A stretch of DNA of 64,000 nucleotides, from the NCBI RefSeq assembly GCF_036227605.1, contig NZ_CP109487.1:3608001-3672000 (forward strand), in the 5' to 3' direction. The DNA comes from Streptomyces sp. NBC_01439. Its GTDB lineage: Bacteria; Actinomycetota; Actinomycetes; Streptomycetales; Streptomycetaceae. A program made the position numbers and the translations under genes. The notes under the pieces are model-generated. The model had not been told where the DNA came from. It ran no database searches and saw only the letters and a program-made list of their open reading frames with translations. Positions 8,688 to 18,592 of this stretch are shown here, one piece after another; the first letter of the stretch is position 1, and the number at the start of each line of letters is the position of its first letter.

Positions 8688-10139
8688 TCAGCCGCGGAGG
8701 GCCTGGACCGCGGCTTCGAGCCGCTTGCCGAAGTCACCGTCCGCCTGACGGAAGTTGTTGATCGCGCGCTCGACGATGTCGTCGCGGGAGACCTTGGCGA
8801 TGAAGCCGGACAGGTTCTCGATCAGACGGGACTTCTCGTCCTCCGAGTACAGGCGGTAGAGGTTGCCCGCCTGGACGAAGTCGTTGTCCTCGCCGTGGAC
8901 GGCGGCGGCGTGGTTGCCCGTGCCACCGGTCACGTCGATGGGCTGCCACAGCGGGCGGTCCGTCTGGTGCGGGCCGCCGAAGCTGTTCGGCTCGTAGTTC
9001 TTCGCGCCCTTGTGGCGGCCGTCGTACAGGTAGCCGTCGCGGGAGTTGGTGCGCGCCTCGGTGGCGTGCGGGCGGTTCACCGGCAGGTGGTCGGCGTTGA
9101 TGCCGACGCGGTAGCGGTGGGCGTCGCCGTAGCCGAAGAGGCGGCCCTGGAGCATCTTGTCCGGGGACGGGCCGATGCCGGGGACGAAGTGCGCCGGGCT
9201 GAAGATGGACTGCTCGACCTCGGCGAAGACGTTCTCCGGGTTGCGGTTGAGCTCCAGCTTGCCGATCTCGATCGGCGGGTAGTCCTCGTGCGGCCACACC
9301 TTGGTGAGGTCGAACGGGTTGAAGCGGTACTGGGCCGCCTCGGCCGCGGGCATGATCTGGACCTGCACGGTCCAGGTCGGGAAGTCGCCGCGCTCGATGG
9401 ACTCGCGCAGGTCGCGCTGGTGCGAGTCGGGGTCCTCGCCGGCGAGCTGGTTGGCCTCGGCCTGGGTGAGGTTCTTGATGCCCTGGTCGGTCTTGAAGTG
9501 GTACTTGACCCAGAAGACCTCGCCGGCCTCGTTGTTCCACTGGAACGTGTGCGAGCCGTAGCCGTTCATGTGGCGGTAGGACGCCGGGATGCCCCGGTCA
9601 CCGAACAGCCAGGTCACCTGGTGGGTCGACTCGGGCGACAGACCCCAGAAGTCCCAGACGTTGTCCGCCTCCTGCGAGCCCGTGTACGGGTCGCGCTTCT
9701 GGGTGTGGATGAAGTCGGGGAACTTGATGGCGTCCTTGATGAAGAACACCGGGGTGTTGTTGCCGACGAGGTCGTAGTTGCCCTCTTCGGTGTAGAACTT
9801 CAGCGCCCAGCCGCGGGGGTCGCGGACCGCGTCGGCGCTGCCGAGGTTGCCGGCGACGGTGGAGAAGCGCAGGAAGGTCTCGGTCTCCTTGCCGACCTCG
9901 GACAGGAACTTGGCCCGGGTCCACTGCGAGACGTCGCGGGTCAGCGTGAAGGTGCCGTACGCACCGGCGCCGCGGGCGTGCACCACGCGCTCCGGGATGC
10001 GCTCGCGGTTGAAGTGCGCGAGCTTCTCGAGCAGCAGCTGGTCCTGGACCAGAACGGGGCCGCCGACGCCGGCGGTCTCGCTGTTCTGGTTGTCGGCAAC
10101 CGGCGCTCCGGCCTCCGTGGTGAGCGGTCCCTGCGTCAC
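8688..10139 (-). CDS. katA: Monofunctional heme catalase
   Basis: Decomposes hydrogen peroxide in the cytoplasm. At 483 residues it is a small-subunit (clade 3 type) catalase. Visible residues: the catalytic His in [13 protein letters not shown], the distal Asn region [13 protein letters not shown], and the proximal heme-ligand tyrosine in the [12 protein letters not shown] signature. The start is a GTG with AGGAGG six bases upstream. It is divergent from catR, with the promoter and an inverted repeat between them. This matches the known CatR-repressed katA arrangement of Streptomyces. Confidence 0.97.
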   Translation of the reverse strand: MTQGPLTTEAGAPVADNQNSETAGVGGPVLVQDQLLLEKLAHFNRERIPERVVHARGAGAYGTFTLTRDVSQWTRAKFLSEVGKETETFLRFSTVAGNLGSADAVRDPRGWALKFYTEEGNYDLVGNNTPVFFIKDAIKFPDFIHTQKRDPYTGSQEADNVWDFWGLSPESTHQVTWLFGDRGIPASYRHMNGYGSHTFQWNNEAGEVFWVKYHFKTDQGIKNLTQAEANQLAGEDPDSHQRDLRESIERGDFPTWTVQVQIMPAAEAAQYRFNPFDLTKVWPHEDYPPIEIGKLELNRNPENVFAEVEQSIFSPAHFVPGIGPSPDKMLQGRLFGYGDAHRYRVGINADHLPVNRPHATEARTNSRDGYLYDGRHKGAKNYEPNSFGGPHQTDRPLWQPIDVTGGTGNHAAAVHGEDNDFVQAGNLYRLYSEDEKSRLIENLSGFIAKVSRDDIVERAINNFRQADGDFGKRLEAAVQALRG

Positions 10140-10193
10140 GTGCGCCTCCTGCGTCGTCCCTGCATGTCCTGTCCTTGGCGTTCGCCGTAACCG

Positions 10194-10221
10194 ATCCTAC
10201 GATGGACTTTGTCTAAGTCAA
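10194..10221 (-). promoter_or_regulatory. katA promoter with overlapping CatR-type operator
   Basis: On the minus strand, -35 TTGACT (10221-10216) and -10 TAGGAT (10199-10194) are separated by 16 bases. An inverted repeat GACTT-N5-AAGTC (10205-10219) covers the spacer and the edge of the -35, where a Fur/PerR-type repressor would block polymerase. Position and symmetry fit CatR, whose gene is divergent. Confidence 0.75.
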
Positions 10222-10287
10222 GTAAGCATCCAAGTCCGCACCGGTTCGGGAGTTACACCGAATCCCCTCACTGTTAGGCTGATGTCT

Positions 10288-10704
10288 ATGAGTGACCTGC
10301 TGGATCGACTTCGCGGACGCGGCTGGCGCATGACGGCGCAGCGGCGCGTCGTGGCCGAGGTGCTCGACGGTGACCACGTGCACTTGACGGCCGACGAGGT
10401 GCACGCGCTCGCGGTGGCCAAGCTGCCCGAGATCTCCCGTGCGACCGTCTACAACACCCTGGGCGAACTCGTCACGCTCGGCGAGGTGCTGGAGGTCTCC
10501 ACGGACCGCCGCGCCAAGCGGTACGACCCGAACGCCCACCGGCCCCACCAGCACCTGGTCTGCGCCCAGTGCGGTGCGATCCGCGACGTCCACCCGGCGG
10601 GCAACCCGCTGGCCGACCTGCCGGACGCCGAACGCTTCGGCTTCATCGTGTCGGCGGTCGAGGTGACCTACCGCGGCGTCTGCCCGAACTGCGCGGCCGC
10701 CTGA
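10288..10704 (+). CDS. catR: Fur-family (PerR-like) peroxide-sensing repressor CatR
   Basis: A 138-residue metalloregulator. The N-terminal winged helix includes WRMTAQRRVVAEVL and SRATVYNTLGELV. The metal-binding C-terminal half has HRPHQHLVCAQCGAIRDV and the final CPNC, giving the structural Cys4 zinc site (C-x2-C twice). The HxHH-type regulatory site residues are present. In Streptomyces CatR represses katA and itself until oxidised by peroxide. Two ATGs six bases apart are possible starts; I used the second, which gives the 138-residue length I recall for the family. It is followed by a strong terminator. Confidence 0.93.
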   Translation: MSDLLDRLRGRGWRMTAQRRVVAEVLDGDHVHLTADEVHALAVAKLPEISRATVYNTLGELVTLGEVLEVSTDRRAKRYDPNAHRPHQHLVCAQCGAIRDVHPAGNPLADLPDAERFGFIVSAVEVTYRGVCPNCAAA

Positions 10705-10718
10705 GCGCACGCATGCGA

Positions 10719-10751
10719 AAGGGCTCGGACCCCCCGGGGGTCCGAGCCCTT
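10719..10751 (+). terminator. Terminator hairpin after catR
   Basis: A perfect 16-base-pair stem (AAGGGCTCGGACCCCC and its complement around a single central C) lies 15 bases after the catR stop. Confidence 0.8.
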
Positions 10752-10794
10752 CGCGTTCGCCTTCTTGCAGGCGAAAACGGGCCGGGAACGACTC

Positions 10795-10824
10795 GAGGCC
10801 CGGATCCATGGGATCCGGGCCTCG
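10795..10824 (-). terminator. Terminator of the first tRNA-fMet gene
   Basis: Arms GAGGCCCGGATCC and GGATCCGGGCCTC around a three-base loop, starting about ten bases past the 3' end of the tRNA on its own strand. Confidence 0.75.
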
Positions 10825-10833
10825 GGCCTTTAG

Positions 10834-10907
10834 TAGCGGGGACAGGATTTGAACCTGCGACCTCTGGGTTATGAGCCCAGCGAGCTACCGAGCTGCTCCA
10901 CCCCGCG
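10834..10907 (-). tRNA. Initiator tRNA-fMet (CAT), copy 1
   Basis: A 74-base cloverleaf read on the minus strand, starting CGCGGGGTGGAGCAG and ending CCCCGCTA. The anticodon is CAT in the loop CTCATAA. Initiator features: no Watson-Crick pair at 1:72 (C opposite U), and three consecutive G:C pairs (GGG/CCC) at the base of the anticodon stem. The 3' CCA is not encoded. It is identical to the copy 4 kb away. Confidence 0.93.
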
Positions 10908-10954
10908 TCGGTGAACCCAACGTTACGTGAAGGCCTGCGACAGATGCAAATCGG

Positions 10955-11596
10955 TTAACCGGCCAGCCCCCGGTGCAGGAGCCCGGTCAGCGTCTCCACC
11001 ACCTCGTCGTCATCGAGTCCGGCCCCGCCGGTCATGGCGGCGTACCCCAGCATCGAGATCATCGCCCCCATCGCCGCGGCAATCAGTTCGGGGTCCCCGG
11101 GCAGCTCACGACCTTGTTCGCGCATGTACGCGAGGTGCTCGCGCAGCGGCGCGGTGTCCCCGAGGAGACGCCCCCAGACCTGCCCCGAGCCGGGCGGTTC
11201 GACCATGGACTTCTGGAAGAGGGCGACCACGACGGGCAGATGATCCCGGAAGACGCTCCAGGTGGCCGCTACATGCGTCCGCAGCTGCGCCCGGTCGGCG
11301 AGGTCGTGCTCGCGGGGGTGGTCATGGGCGCCGACCTCCGCGTCCACCTGGGCCCCCATGTCCGCGAGCAGCGCGTCCAGCAGCTCGTCCTTGCCCGCGA
11401 AGTGCTCGTAGAAGGACCCGGTGGACCGGCCGGCGGCCTTGGTGATGTCGGTGATCTTCGTCTGCGCGTAGCCGCGCTCCAGGAAGAGCGCCCGCGCCGC
11501 CTCCTTGAGCGCCGCCTCCGTGCCGGCCGCCCGCTCCTTGCGCACTCCCACCGTGATCCCCGCTCCCGCTTGACGCCGTCTTCTCAGCCTCATCAT
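10955..11596 (-). CDS. TetR-family regulator, divergent from a flavin monooxygenase
   Basis: About 213 residues if started at the first ATG. The HTH is [37 protein letters not shown] in outline (recognition helix around STGSFYEHF). The start is uncertain: the first ATG lies two bases from an operator and has no ribosome site, so either the mRNA has a very short leader or translation begins at GTG codons near 11548 or 11542, preceded by GGGAGCGGGG. The gene shares its control region with the FAD monooxygenase; three tandem 14-base inverted repeats lie between them. It very probably represses both (inference from layout). Confidence 0.87.
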   Translation of the reverse strand: MMRLRRRRQAGAGITVGVRKERAAGTEAALKEAARALFLERGYAQTKITDITKAAGRSTGSFYEHFAGKDELLDALLADMGAQVDAEVGAHDHPREHDLADRAQLRTHVAATWSVFRDHLPVVVALFQKSMVEPPGSGQVWGRLLGDTAPLREHLAYMREQGRELPGDPELIAAAMGAMISMLGYAAMTGGAGLDDDEVVETLTGLLHRGLAG

Positions 11597-11598
11597 AC

Positions 11599-11642
11599 TG
11601 AACCGAGTTTCACCGAATCATAGTTCAGTGAATATAGATTCA
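11599..11642. promoter_or_regulatory. Three tandem TGAA-N6-TTCA operators
   Basis: Three 14-base inverted repeats lie head to tail with a single base between them: TGAACCGAGTTTCA (11599-11612), CGAATCATAGTTCA (11614-11627) and TGAATATAGATTCA (11629-11642). The centre spacing is exactly 15 bases. They cover likely -10 elements on both strands (TATGAT minus, TATAGA plus). They are the obvious binding sites for the flanking TetR protein. Confidence 0.75.
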
Positions 11643-11658
11643 GCGAAAGGGGTCGGGC

Positions 11659-12735
11659 ATGCGTGTGTCAGTCATCGGGGGCGGAGTCGCCGGGTCGGCG
11701 GGCGCGATCGCCCTGCGCCGCGCGACCGGCGCGGAGGTCACGGTCCACGAGGCGTACGAGGACCCAGCCGGACAGGTGGGCTCGTTCCTCAGCCTCGCCG
11801 TCAACGGGCTGCGGGGGCTGGAGGCCCTGGGGTGCCTCCCGCAGGTGCAGGCCGCCGGGTTCCCGGTCGCCCTGCAGCGGATGTGGTCCTCCTCGGGCAA
11901 GCTCCTCGGGGAGGTGCCGCGCGGCCGGCTCGCCTCGGACGACCTGCACAGCACGACGCTGCTGCGGGGGCGGCTGGTGGAGGTGCTGCGCGCCGAGGCG
12001 GCCCTGGCCGGGGTCCGGATCGAGACGGGGCGGCGGGTGGACCCGGCGGACCTGGACGCGGACCTGGTGGTGGCGGCCGACGGCATCTGGTCCGCCACCC
12101 GCTCGGCGCTGGACCCGGCGGCGCCACGGGTGCGGTACGCGGGGCTCTACAGCGTGTCGGGGGTCTCCGAGGGCGTGCACCTCACGCCCGGCACCTACCA
12201 CTTCGTCTTCGGCCGGCGGGGAGCCTTCCTCTGCGTCCCGGCGGCCGACGGCACGGTCTGGTGGTCGGCCCAGGTGCCCGCCCCGGAGCCGCCGGACCCG
12301 GCGGAGGTCACCCGGGCCCGCCTGGCGGAGCTGTACGCCAAGGAGGAGCTGCCGCTGTCCTTGATCCGGGCGGCCACCCGCGTCGACCGCCCGATGCCGA
12401 TGCACCGGCTGGCGGACGTACCCGTCTGGCACGACGGGCGCACCGTCCTGATCGGCGACGCGGCCCATCCGGTCGGGGCCGGGCAGGGCGCGTCGATGGC
12501 GATCGAGGATGCGGTGGCCCTGGCACGGTGCGTGGCATCGGTTCCGGGCGTGGACCGGGCCCTGGCCGAGTACACCCGGCTGCGCCGCCCGCGGGTGTCC
12601 CGGATGACCCGGTCCGCGGCGACGAACCGCGACTCGAAGACCCCGGGCACGGTGCAGCGCCGGGTCAACGACCTGCTGATGCCGCTCGCCTTCCGGCACG
12701 TCTACGCCCGCTCCACCTCCTGGCTCTACCGCTAG
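11659..12735 (+). CDS. FAD-dependent aromatic-hydroxylase-type monooxygenase
   Basis: A 358-residue flavoprotein of the PHBH-like class using NAD(P)H and oxygen. Motifs in order: the dinucleotide fold GGGVAGSAGAIAL at the N terminus, the DG fingerprint region VVAADGIWSATRSALDP, and the GD motif LIGDAAHPVGAGQGASMAIEDA. The ribosome site GAAAGGGG is about eight bases before the ATG. It is divergent from a TetR regulator with triple operators, suggesting substrate-inducible detoxification or modification of an aromatic compound. The substrate cannot be read from sequence. Confidence 0.9.
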   Translation: MRVSVIGGGVAGSAGAIALRRATGAEVTVHEAYEDPAGQVGSFLSLAVNGLRGLEALGCLPQVQAAGFPVALQRMWSSSGKLLGEVPRGRLASDDLHSTTLLRGRLVEVLRAEAALAGVRIETGRRVDPADLDADLVVAADGIWSATRSALDPAAPRVRYAGLYSVSGVSEGVHLTPGTYHFVFGRRGAFLCVPAADGTVWWSAQVPAPEPPDPAEVTRARLAELYAKEELPLSLIRAATRVDRPMPMHRLADVPVWHDGRTVLIGDAAHPVGAGQGASMAIEDAVALARCVASVPGVDRALAEYTRLRRPRVSRMTRSAATNRDSKTPGTVQRRVNDLLMPLAFRHVYARSTSWLYR

Positions 12736-12762
12736 GGGGTGGTGCGGGCGCCCCGCCGGGGC

Positions 12763-14634
12763 TCAGGCCGAGAGTTCCTCCGCCAGGGCCTCGCGGAGCC
12801 GGGCCGCGCGCTGCGAGACCTCGGCCGGGCCCAGTTCCATGGCGCGCACGCACCACTTCTGACCCTCCGCGAGGTCCCCGTGGCGGGCCGCCAGCAGCCC
12901 GAGGCGCAGGGCGGCGCGACCGTGGCCCGCCACCGCCGCGCGGGTCCACCACAGGGCGGCCTCCGGCTCGTTGCCCTCGCGTGCCAGCAGCAGCCCGAGG
13001 TTGAAGGCGCCGTTGCGGGAGCCGGCCTCGGCCGCCTCCCGGTACCAGCGCGCGGCGACGGTCAGGTCGCCGCGGGCGGCGGCCAGCATGCCGACCCGCA
13101 CCTGGGCCCGGCGGTGCCCCAGCTCGGCGGCCCGCTCGTACCACTCCTCGCTCTCGGTGCGGGGGGCGCTGCCCACGGACTCGCCGAGGGCCACCGGCTC
13201 CGGCGGCGGGGCCAGCGACTCCAGCAGCGCGGCCAGGCGGAACGCCGCCTCCGCGCTGCCGCCGCCCGCCGCGCAGCGCAGGTGCCGCTCGGCCGCCCGG
13301 TCCTCACCGTCCCGCACCAGCGCGATGCCGACCTGGAGCGCCGCGTCGGTGTGACCGGCCGAAGCGGCCCGCTCGTACCACTTCAGCGCCGTCCGGTCCT
13401 CGTCGCGGCTGGCGAACAGGATCCCGAGGTTGAACGCGGCGTCGACGCTGCCCGCCTCGGCGGCCTTCGAGAACCACGGCTCGGCACCCGCCGCGTCCCC
13501 GACCTGGAGCAACATGATCGCCAGTGCGTTGGCCGCCTCGCGGTGCCCGGCGTAGGCGGCCCGCCGGTACCACTGCTCGGCCTGCGCGGTCCGGTCCTGT
13601 GCGACGCACAGCAGAGCAAGGTTGTACGCCCCGTTTTGATCGCCCGCGTCCATGGCGGTCCGGTACCAGCGCTCCGCGGTCTGGGTCTCGCCGCGTGCGG
13701 CGTGCAGCGCGCCCAGTGCGTTGGCGGCGTTGCCGTCGCCGTCCTGCGCCGCCCGGTGCCACCACACGGCGGCGCTCTCCTCGTCGCCGGCGTCGCGCAG
13801 CAGGAAGCCGAGCGCACACGCCGCCCTGGCCTCCCCCTGCTTGGCGGAGGTCAGGTACCAGCGCCCGGCCTCCTTGAGCTCGCCGCGCGCCTCCAGCAGG
13901 GCGCCCAGGTGCAGGGCGGCGCGCCGGTGCCCGCGCGCGGCCGCCTGCCGGTACCACTGCTCGGCCTCGGTGGGGTCACCCTTGCGCAGGTGCCTCGCCA
14001 GCCGGTACGCGGCTTCGCGATGCCCCTGTTCGGCGGCGGCGCGGAACCACCGCTCGACGCCCTTGTCCCCGCGGTGCTCCAGCAGGTCGGCCAGCCCGTA
14101 CGCGCCCAGCGCGTGGCCGGACTCGGCGGCCTGCCGCATCCAGTACTCGGCGGCGGGCTCGTCCCCGCGCTCGCGGAAGTAGCGGCCGAGGGCGTGCGCG
14201 GCGGGGGCCGATCCGGCGACGGCGGCGACCCGCCACCAGCCGGCCGCGTCCTCCGGGTATCCCCGCTGGTGGAGCAGCACGCCGAGGTTGTTCGCGGCGG
14301 CGCGGTCCCCTTCGCCGGTGGCTCCCCTCAGGTACGGTTCGGCGCCGTCGAGGTCGCCGCGGCGCAGCAGCAGCGCGCCGAGCACGCTCATGGCTCCGGG
14401 GTCGCCCTTGTCCGCGGCCACCCGGTGCCGGGCCTCTAGCTCGGCGTCGCTCGCCGCGTCGGTCTCGGCGAACATCTCCTCCGTGCTGTGCTTGTCCAAG
14501 AAGTCCGCATCGGTCAGTGCGGTCTGTGCGTCGACGACCGGAGCCGCCCCCTCGGCCTCTGTGTCCGTCCCGGACTCCGCCCTCACAAACCGCCCTGTCT
14601 CCAGCAGAGTTGACCTGTCCCCCATGAATCCCAT
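12763..14634 (-). CDS. Large Sel1-like repeat (TPR-type solenoid) protein
   Basis: A 623-residue protein built almost entirely of about 13-14 Sel1-like repeats of roughly 36 residues, with repeated signatures such as A-x2-LG-x-L, AE-x-WYR-x-AA and GH-x2-A. An acidic N-terminal stretch of about 60 residues precedes the first repeat. There is no signal peptide or transmembrane segment, so it is probably a cytoplasmic scaffold. The substrate or partners are unknown. It sits between the monooxygenase and the second tRNA-fMet gene. It has no catalytic domain. Confidence 0.88.
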   Translation of the reverse strand: MGFMGDRSTLLETGRFVRAESGTDTEAEGAAPVVDAQTALTDADFLDKHSTEEMFAETDAASDAELEARHRVAADKGDPGAMSVLGALLLRRGDLDGAEPYLRGATGEGDRAAANNLGVLLHQRGYPEDAAGWWRVAAVAGSAPAAHALGRYFRERGDEPAAEYWMRQAAESGHALGAYGLADLLEHRGDKGVERWFRAAAEQGHREAAYRLARHLRKGDPTEAEQWYRQAAARGHRRAALHLGALLEARGELKEAGRWYLTSAKQGEARAACALGFLLRDAGDEESAAVWWHRAAQDGDGNAANALGALHAARGETQTAERWYRTAMDAGDQNGAYNLALLCVAQDRTAQAEQWYRRAAYAGHREAANALAIMLLQVGDAAGAEPWFSKAAEAGSVDAAFNLGILFASRDEDRTALKWYERAASAGHTDAALQVGIALVRDGEDRAAERHLRCAAGGGSAEAAFRLAALLESLAPPPEPVALGESVGSAPRTESEEWYERAAELGHRRAQVRVGMLAAARGDLTVAARWYREAAEAGSRNGAFNLGLLLAREGNEPEAALWWTRAAVAGHGRAALRLGLLAARHGDLAEGQKWCVRAMELGPAEVSQRAARLREALAEELSA

Positions 14635-14784
14635 CGTCGCATCACCTGCTACCCGCGTACACCTGCTATGTCGCAGCCAGTGAGGTCACTACAGCGTTTT
14701 GTCGACATGCCCACAGTGAGGCAAGTCAAACACGCTCCACCCACAAGTCACCCTCCCCGGCTACCGCGTGTCCGTCCCGGACAT

Positions 14785-14821
14785 GACGAAGGCCCGGATC
14801 CCATGGATCCGGGCCTTCGTC
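14785..14821 (-). terminator. Terminator of the second tRNA-fMet gene
   Basis: A perfect 17-base-pair stem (arms starting GACGAAGGCCCGGATCC) with a CAT loop lies five bases past the tRNA 3' end. Its core AGGCCCGGATCC is shared with the terminator of the first copy. Confidence 0.8.
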
Positions 14822-14826
14822 TTCAG

Positions 14827-14900
14827 TAGCGGGGACAGGATTTGAACCTGCGACCTCTGGGTTATGAGCCCAGCGAGCTACCGAGCTGCTCCACCCCGCG
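14827..14900 (-). tRNA. Initiator tRNA-fMet (CAT), copy 2
   Basis: All 74 bases match copy 1, including the unpaired 1:72 position, GGG/CCC anticodon stem and absent CCA. Eight bases of 5' flank (TTCACCGA on the coding strand) are also shared. The 150 bases upstream of its terminator (14635-14784) hold no gene I can support. Confidence 0.93.
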
Positions 14901-14949
14901 TCGGTGAAACCACAGTATCACGACGCGGGGTGGAACCATTACCGATTGA

Positions 14950-17829
14950 TCATTGGCCGGACGGGGCGGGCGCCGTCAGCTTCGCCTCGGCCTCGATGGC
15001 CCGCTTCAGTGCCGCCTTGATCTCCTCCTGGGCCTTGCCGAAGGCCGCCCAGTCGCCGGCCTGCCGGGCCTTCTCGGCGTCCTCGATGGCCTTCTGCGCA
15101 TCGCCGAGGGCCGCCTTGACCGTCGGGTCCTGGATGGTCGGCGGCGGGACGGTGCCCTCACCCGGCGGCTGCTCCGGGGGCACCGGAACGGTCGGCGCCT
15201 CGGCCCCGAAGACCACGTTCAGCGCCTTCTCCAGGGTGTCCTCGAAGGCGGTCTGGTTGCCGTAGGTCACCAGCACCTTGCGCAGCAGCGGGTACTTGAG
15301 GGTGGAGCTGCGGACGTAGACCGGCTCGACGTAGAGCATTCCGCCGTCGAGCGGCACCGCGAGCAGGTTGCCGTACTCGATCTCCGAGTCACCACCGCGC
15401 AGCAGGCGGATGGATTCGGCGATCTTCGGCTCCGACTGGAACTTGCTCTGCACCTGGCTCGGGCCGTCCGGCGGCTTGCTGGTCGGCATCTTCAGAATGC
15501 GGATGCTGCCGTAGTCCGGGGTGCCCGGATCGGCGTTGACCGCCATGAAGGCGCTCAGGTTGGGCCGCTCGTTCGGCGTGAACGTCGTGGTGAGCGAGAA
15601 GACCTGGCCCTTCTCCTTCTGGCCCGGCATCTTCATCGACAGGTAGTACGGCGGAACGGCCGTACCGGCCTTGGTCGTCGGGTCGTCCGGAACCGCCCAC
15701 GCCTCGCTGCCGCTGAGGAAGGTCTGCGGGTCGGTGACGTGGTAGCGGGTCAGCAGCTCGCGCTGGACCTTGAAGAGGTCCTGCGGGTACCGCAGGTGGT
15801 CCATGAGCGGCTTGCTGATCTCGGCCTTGGGCTTCACCGTGCCCGGGAACGCCTTCATCCAGGTCTTCAGGACCGGGTCCGCGGTGTCCCACTGGTACAG
15901 GTCGACCGAGCCGTCGTAGGCGTCGACGGTGGCCTTCACCGAATTGCGGATGTAGTTGACCTGGTTCTCCTGCGCGACCACCGCGCGCTGGCTGTTGGTC
16001 AGCGAGTCCGCGGTGCTCTGGCCGAGCGTGGTGCGCGAGGCGTACGGGTACCCGTTGGTGGTCGTGTACGCGTCGACGATCCACTTGATCCGGCCGTTGA
16101 TCACGGCCGGATACGGCGCGCCGTCGATGGTCAGCCACGGGGCGACCGCCTCGACGCGCTGCTTGGGCGTGCGGTTGTAGAGGATCCGCGAGCCGTCGCC
16201 GATGGCGCCCGAGTAGAGGATCTGCGGCTCGTTGAAGGTGAGCGCGTACGCGGCCCGGTTGACCGGGTTGTCGAGGTTGACGCCGGAGTCGCCCTTGTAG
16301 CTCGTCTCCTTCTCGCCCTTGTCGTCGGAGTAGTCGAGCTCCTTCTGCGGGCCGCCGACGATCGAGTACTGCTTCGTCTGCTCGCCGTAGTAGATGCGCT
16401 GCTCGAAGTCCGTGCCGAACACACCCTTGGAGGGCAGGTCGGCCTGCGTGAAGTCGGGGGCGCCCTCCTTCACGGTGGTGCCCTTGGCCGCGACCACGCC
16501 GTAACCGTGCGTGTACTTGAAGTGGTCGTTGATCCAGTTGTTCTTCGGGATGCCACCGATGTTCAGCTCGCGCAGCCCGATGACGGTGTCCTGGCCGCTG
16601 TACCGGTCCACGGCGAGCGTGGACGGGAAGGCGTAGTAGCCCTTGACCTGCTGGAGCTGCTGGAACGCCGGCGAGACGATGTTCGGGTCGAGGATGCGGA
16701 TGCTGGCCGTGGTGTCGGCCTGCGGCCGCAGCTTGCCCCGGTCTTCCGTCTGCGGAACGCCCGGGTAGTCCGTGACCTCCGAGCCGGCGATGCCGTAGGC
16801 GTCGCGCGTGGCCTTGATGTTCTTCTGGACGTACGGGGATTCCTTGGCCTGCTCGTTCGGCTGGACCTGGAACTTCTGCACGATCGCCGGGTAGAGCCCG
16901 CCGATCAGGATCGCCGAGAGCACCATCAGGCCGAAGCCGATGACCGGCAGCTGCCAGGTGCGGCGCCACAGCGTCGCGAAGAACAACACGGCGCAGATCG
17001 CGGCGATGGCGACGAGGATCGTCTTCGCCGGCAGGTAGGCGTTCGCGTCGACGTAGCGCAGGCCCGTCCAGTTGTCGGCGGCCTTGAAGTCGCTGGACTT
17101 CACGGCGAGCCCGTACCGGTCGAGCCAGTAGGCGACCGCCTTGAGCGTGACGAAGAGGCCGAGCAGCACCGACAGGTGCCCGGTGGCGGCGGCGGTGGCC
17201 CGCGCACCCGGGCTCGTCACGCGCAGTCCGCCGTACAGGTAGTGCACGACGGACGCGGCGATCACCGACAGCACGACGGCGGCGAAGCCGAAGCCGAGCA
17301 GGAAGCGGTACCAGGGCAGGTCGAAGGTGTAGAAGGACACGTCCATGTGGAACTGCGGGTCCTTCGAACCGAAGGGCACCCCGTTCACGTACATGAGCCA
17401 GGTCTTCCACTGGCCGGCCGCCGAGGCGCCCGCGATCAGGCCGACGAGCACCGCGATGCCCAGCAGCAGCCACTTCTTGTACGGGGCGATGCTCATCCGG
17501 TAGCGGTCGAGGCTCTGCTGCTCCATCGACATCGCGCTGAGCGGCGGCCGCAGCCGGTGGGCCAGCCAGATGTTCAACCCGACCGCACCGGCCATCAGCA
17601 GACCGAAGACGGCGAAGAGGCCGATCTTGGTCCACAGGGTGGTGGTGAAGACGGTGGAGTACTTCACGGAGCGGAACCAGAGCCAGTCAGTCCAGAAGCC
17701 CGCGAACATGATGAAGAGCATGGCCAGGACGGCCAGCACGCCCAAGGTCATGAGGAGAGTTCTCGCCCGCCGGGAGGGGCGGCCGACTCTCATCCGTGGC
17801 CCGGAAGGGCCTCCGCCGCGGTCCGGCAT
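14950..17829 (-). CDS. UPF0182 family large membrane protein
   Basis: A 959-residue protein with an N-terminal block of seven or so transmembrane helices (residues about 25-330, e.g. [20 protein letters not shown]) followed by a large, probably extracytoplasmic domain. Family landmarks include [34 protein letters not shown], and [14 protein letters not shown]. The C terminus is an Ala/Lys/Glu-rich helix then a Pro-rich end. The start ([12 protein letters not shown]) was chosen because homologues begin there; an open frame continues far upstream but into antisense of the PPA1309 gene. Function unknown; it is conserved throughout actinobacteria (Rv3193c in M. tuberculosis, from memory). Confidence 0.93.
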   Translation of the reverse strand: MPDRGGGPSGPRMRVGRPSRRARTLLMTLGVLAVLAMLFIMFAGFWTDWLWFRSVKYSTVFTTTLWTKIGLFAVFGLLMAGAVGLNIWLAHRLRPPLSAMSMEQQSLDRYRMSIAPYKKWLLLGIAVLVGLIAGASAAGQWKTWLMYVNGVPFGSKDPQFHMDVSFYTFDLPWYRFLLGFGFAAVVLSVIAASVVHYLYGGLRVTSPGARATAAATGHLSVLLGLFVTLKAVAYWLDRYGLAVKSSDFKAADNWTGLRYVDANAYLPAKTILVAIAAICAVLFFATLWRRTWQLPVIGFGLMVLSAILIGGLYPAIVQKFQVQPNEQAKESPYVQKNIKATRDAYGIAGSEVTDYPGVPQTEDRGKLRPQADTTASIRILDPNIVSPAFQQLQQVKGYYAFPSTLAVDRYSGQDTVIGLRELNIGGIPKNNWINDHFKYTHGYGVVAAKGTTVKEGAPDFTQADLPSKGVFGTDFEQRIYYGEQTKQYSIVGGPQKELDYSDDKGEKETSYKGDSGVNLDNPVNRAAYALTFNEPQILYSGAIGDGSRILYNRTPKQRVEAVAPWLTIDGAPYPAVINGRIKWIVDAYTTTNGYPYASRTTLGQSTADSLTNSQRAVVAQENQVNYIRNSVKATVDAYDGSVDLYQWDTADPVLKTWMKAFPGTVKPKAEISKPLMDHLRYPQDLFKVQRELLTRYHVTDPQTFLSGSEAWAVPDDPTTKAGTAVPPYYLSMKMPGQKEKGQVFSLTTTFTPNERPNLSAFMAVNADPGTPDYGSIRILKMPTSKPPDGPSQVQSKFQSEPKIAESIRLLRGGDSEIEYGNLLAVPLDGGMLYVEPVYVRSSTLKYPLLRKVLVTYGNQTAFEDTLEKALNVVFGAEAPTVPVPPEQPPGEGTVPPPTIQDPTVKAALGDAQKAIEDAEKARQAGDWAAFGKAQEEIKAALKRAIEAEAKLTAPAPSGQ

Positions 17830-17956
17830 CTGGAAAGCCAAGGTGCGCACCTCGAAAGCTGAGTCTGGTAATGAACGGGCCCCCGATCGTAGGGCCCACT
17901 CATGCAACTTACTGAGGCTTCGGTCAGTTCCCGGTAATCGATGGAAAGGAGGCAGG

Positions 17957-18526
17957 ATGTTGTCCATGTCCAACCTTTCGCCTTCCCCCGGCACCCCCAT
18001 GGCGGCCAGCCCGCTGACCCGCGCCTGCCTCGAGATCGACGAGTACGCGGCCGGCCTCGGCTGGGACAAGCCCGCACGACTCTTCGCCCTCGTCGACACC
18101 GGCCGGCTCAAGAAGCAGGAACCGCGGCTGGCGAGCCAGCTCGGCCTCGACCACGACGACGCCGGCAAGTCCTCCCTCACCCCCATCGAGCAGGACGAGG
18201 TCCCGAAGGGGACGCCGCTCGACAAGTTCCTCGGCACCATCGCCTGGCCCGACGCCGTCGTCGGCTGCGCACTGACGGTGGAGCGCCTGATGCTGCCGCC
18301 GTCCGCGGAGTCCTCCGTACCGGAGGGACTGAACGACAAGCAGCTGTCGAAGTGGGTCGCCGGGCACCCGGAGCGGCAGGAGGTGCGCCTCACCGTGGCC
18401 GTGCTGCGCGACGGATCGCGGGAGTCGGCCGTGCGGCTGCGCGAGAAGGACTCCTCGACGGAGGTCCTCACCGGTGCGGGCCTGGTGCCGGGCCTGGCGG
18501 AGGCCCTGGCGGCGACCTTCTCGTAG
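17957..18526 (+). CDS. PPA1309-family conserved protein
   Basis: A 189-residue soluble protein of unknown function, recognised by its actinobacterial family pattern ([52 protein letters not shown]). AAAGGAGG is four bases before the ATG used; a second in-frame ATG nine bases later has a 13-base spacing. It is divergent from UPF0182 and convergent with the PDZ protease gene, the same neighbourhood as in other actinobacteria. No catalytic motif is visible. Confidence 0.85.
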   Translation: MLSMSNLSPSPGTPMAASPLTRACLEIDEYAAGLGWDKPARLFALVDTGRLKKQEPRLASQLGLDHDDAGKSSLTPIEQDEVPKGTPLDKFLGTIAWPDAVVGCALTVERLMLPPSAESSVPEGLNDKQLSKWVAGHPERQEVRLTVAVLRDGSRESAVRLREKDSSTEVLTGAGLVPGLAEALAATFS

Positions 18527-18568
18527 GCCCTGCCCGTCCTGCCCGTCAGGGGGACGGGGCGGTCGTGG

Positions 18569-18592
18569 CTAGTGCTGTGACCGGCACTAGCT
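18569..18592. terminator. Short hairpin between convergent PPA1309 and PDZ-protease genes
   Basis: An 8-base-pair stem GCTAGTGC / GCACTAGC with an 8-base loop. One arm contains the stop codon of the protease gene. A modest terminator candidate. Confidence 0.5.
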
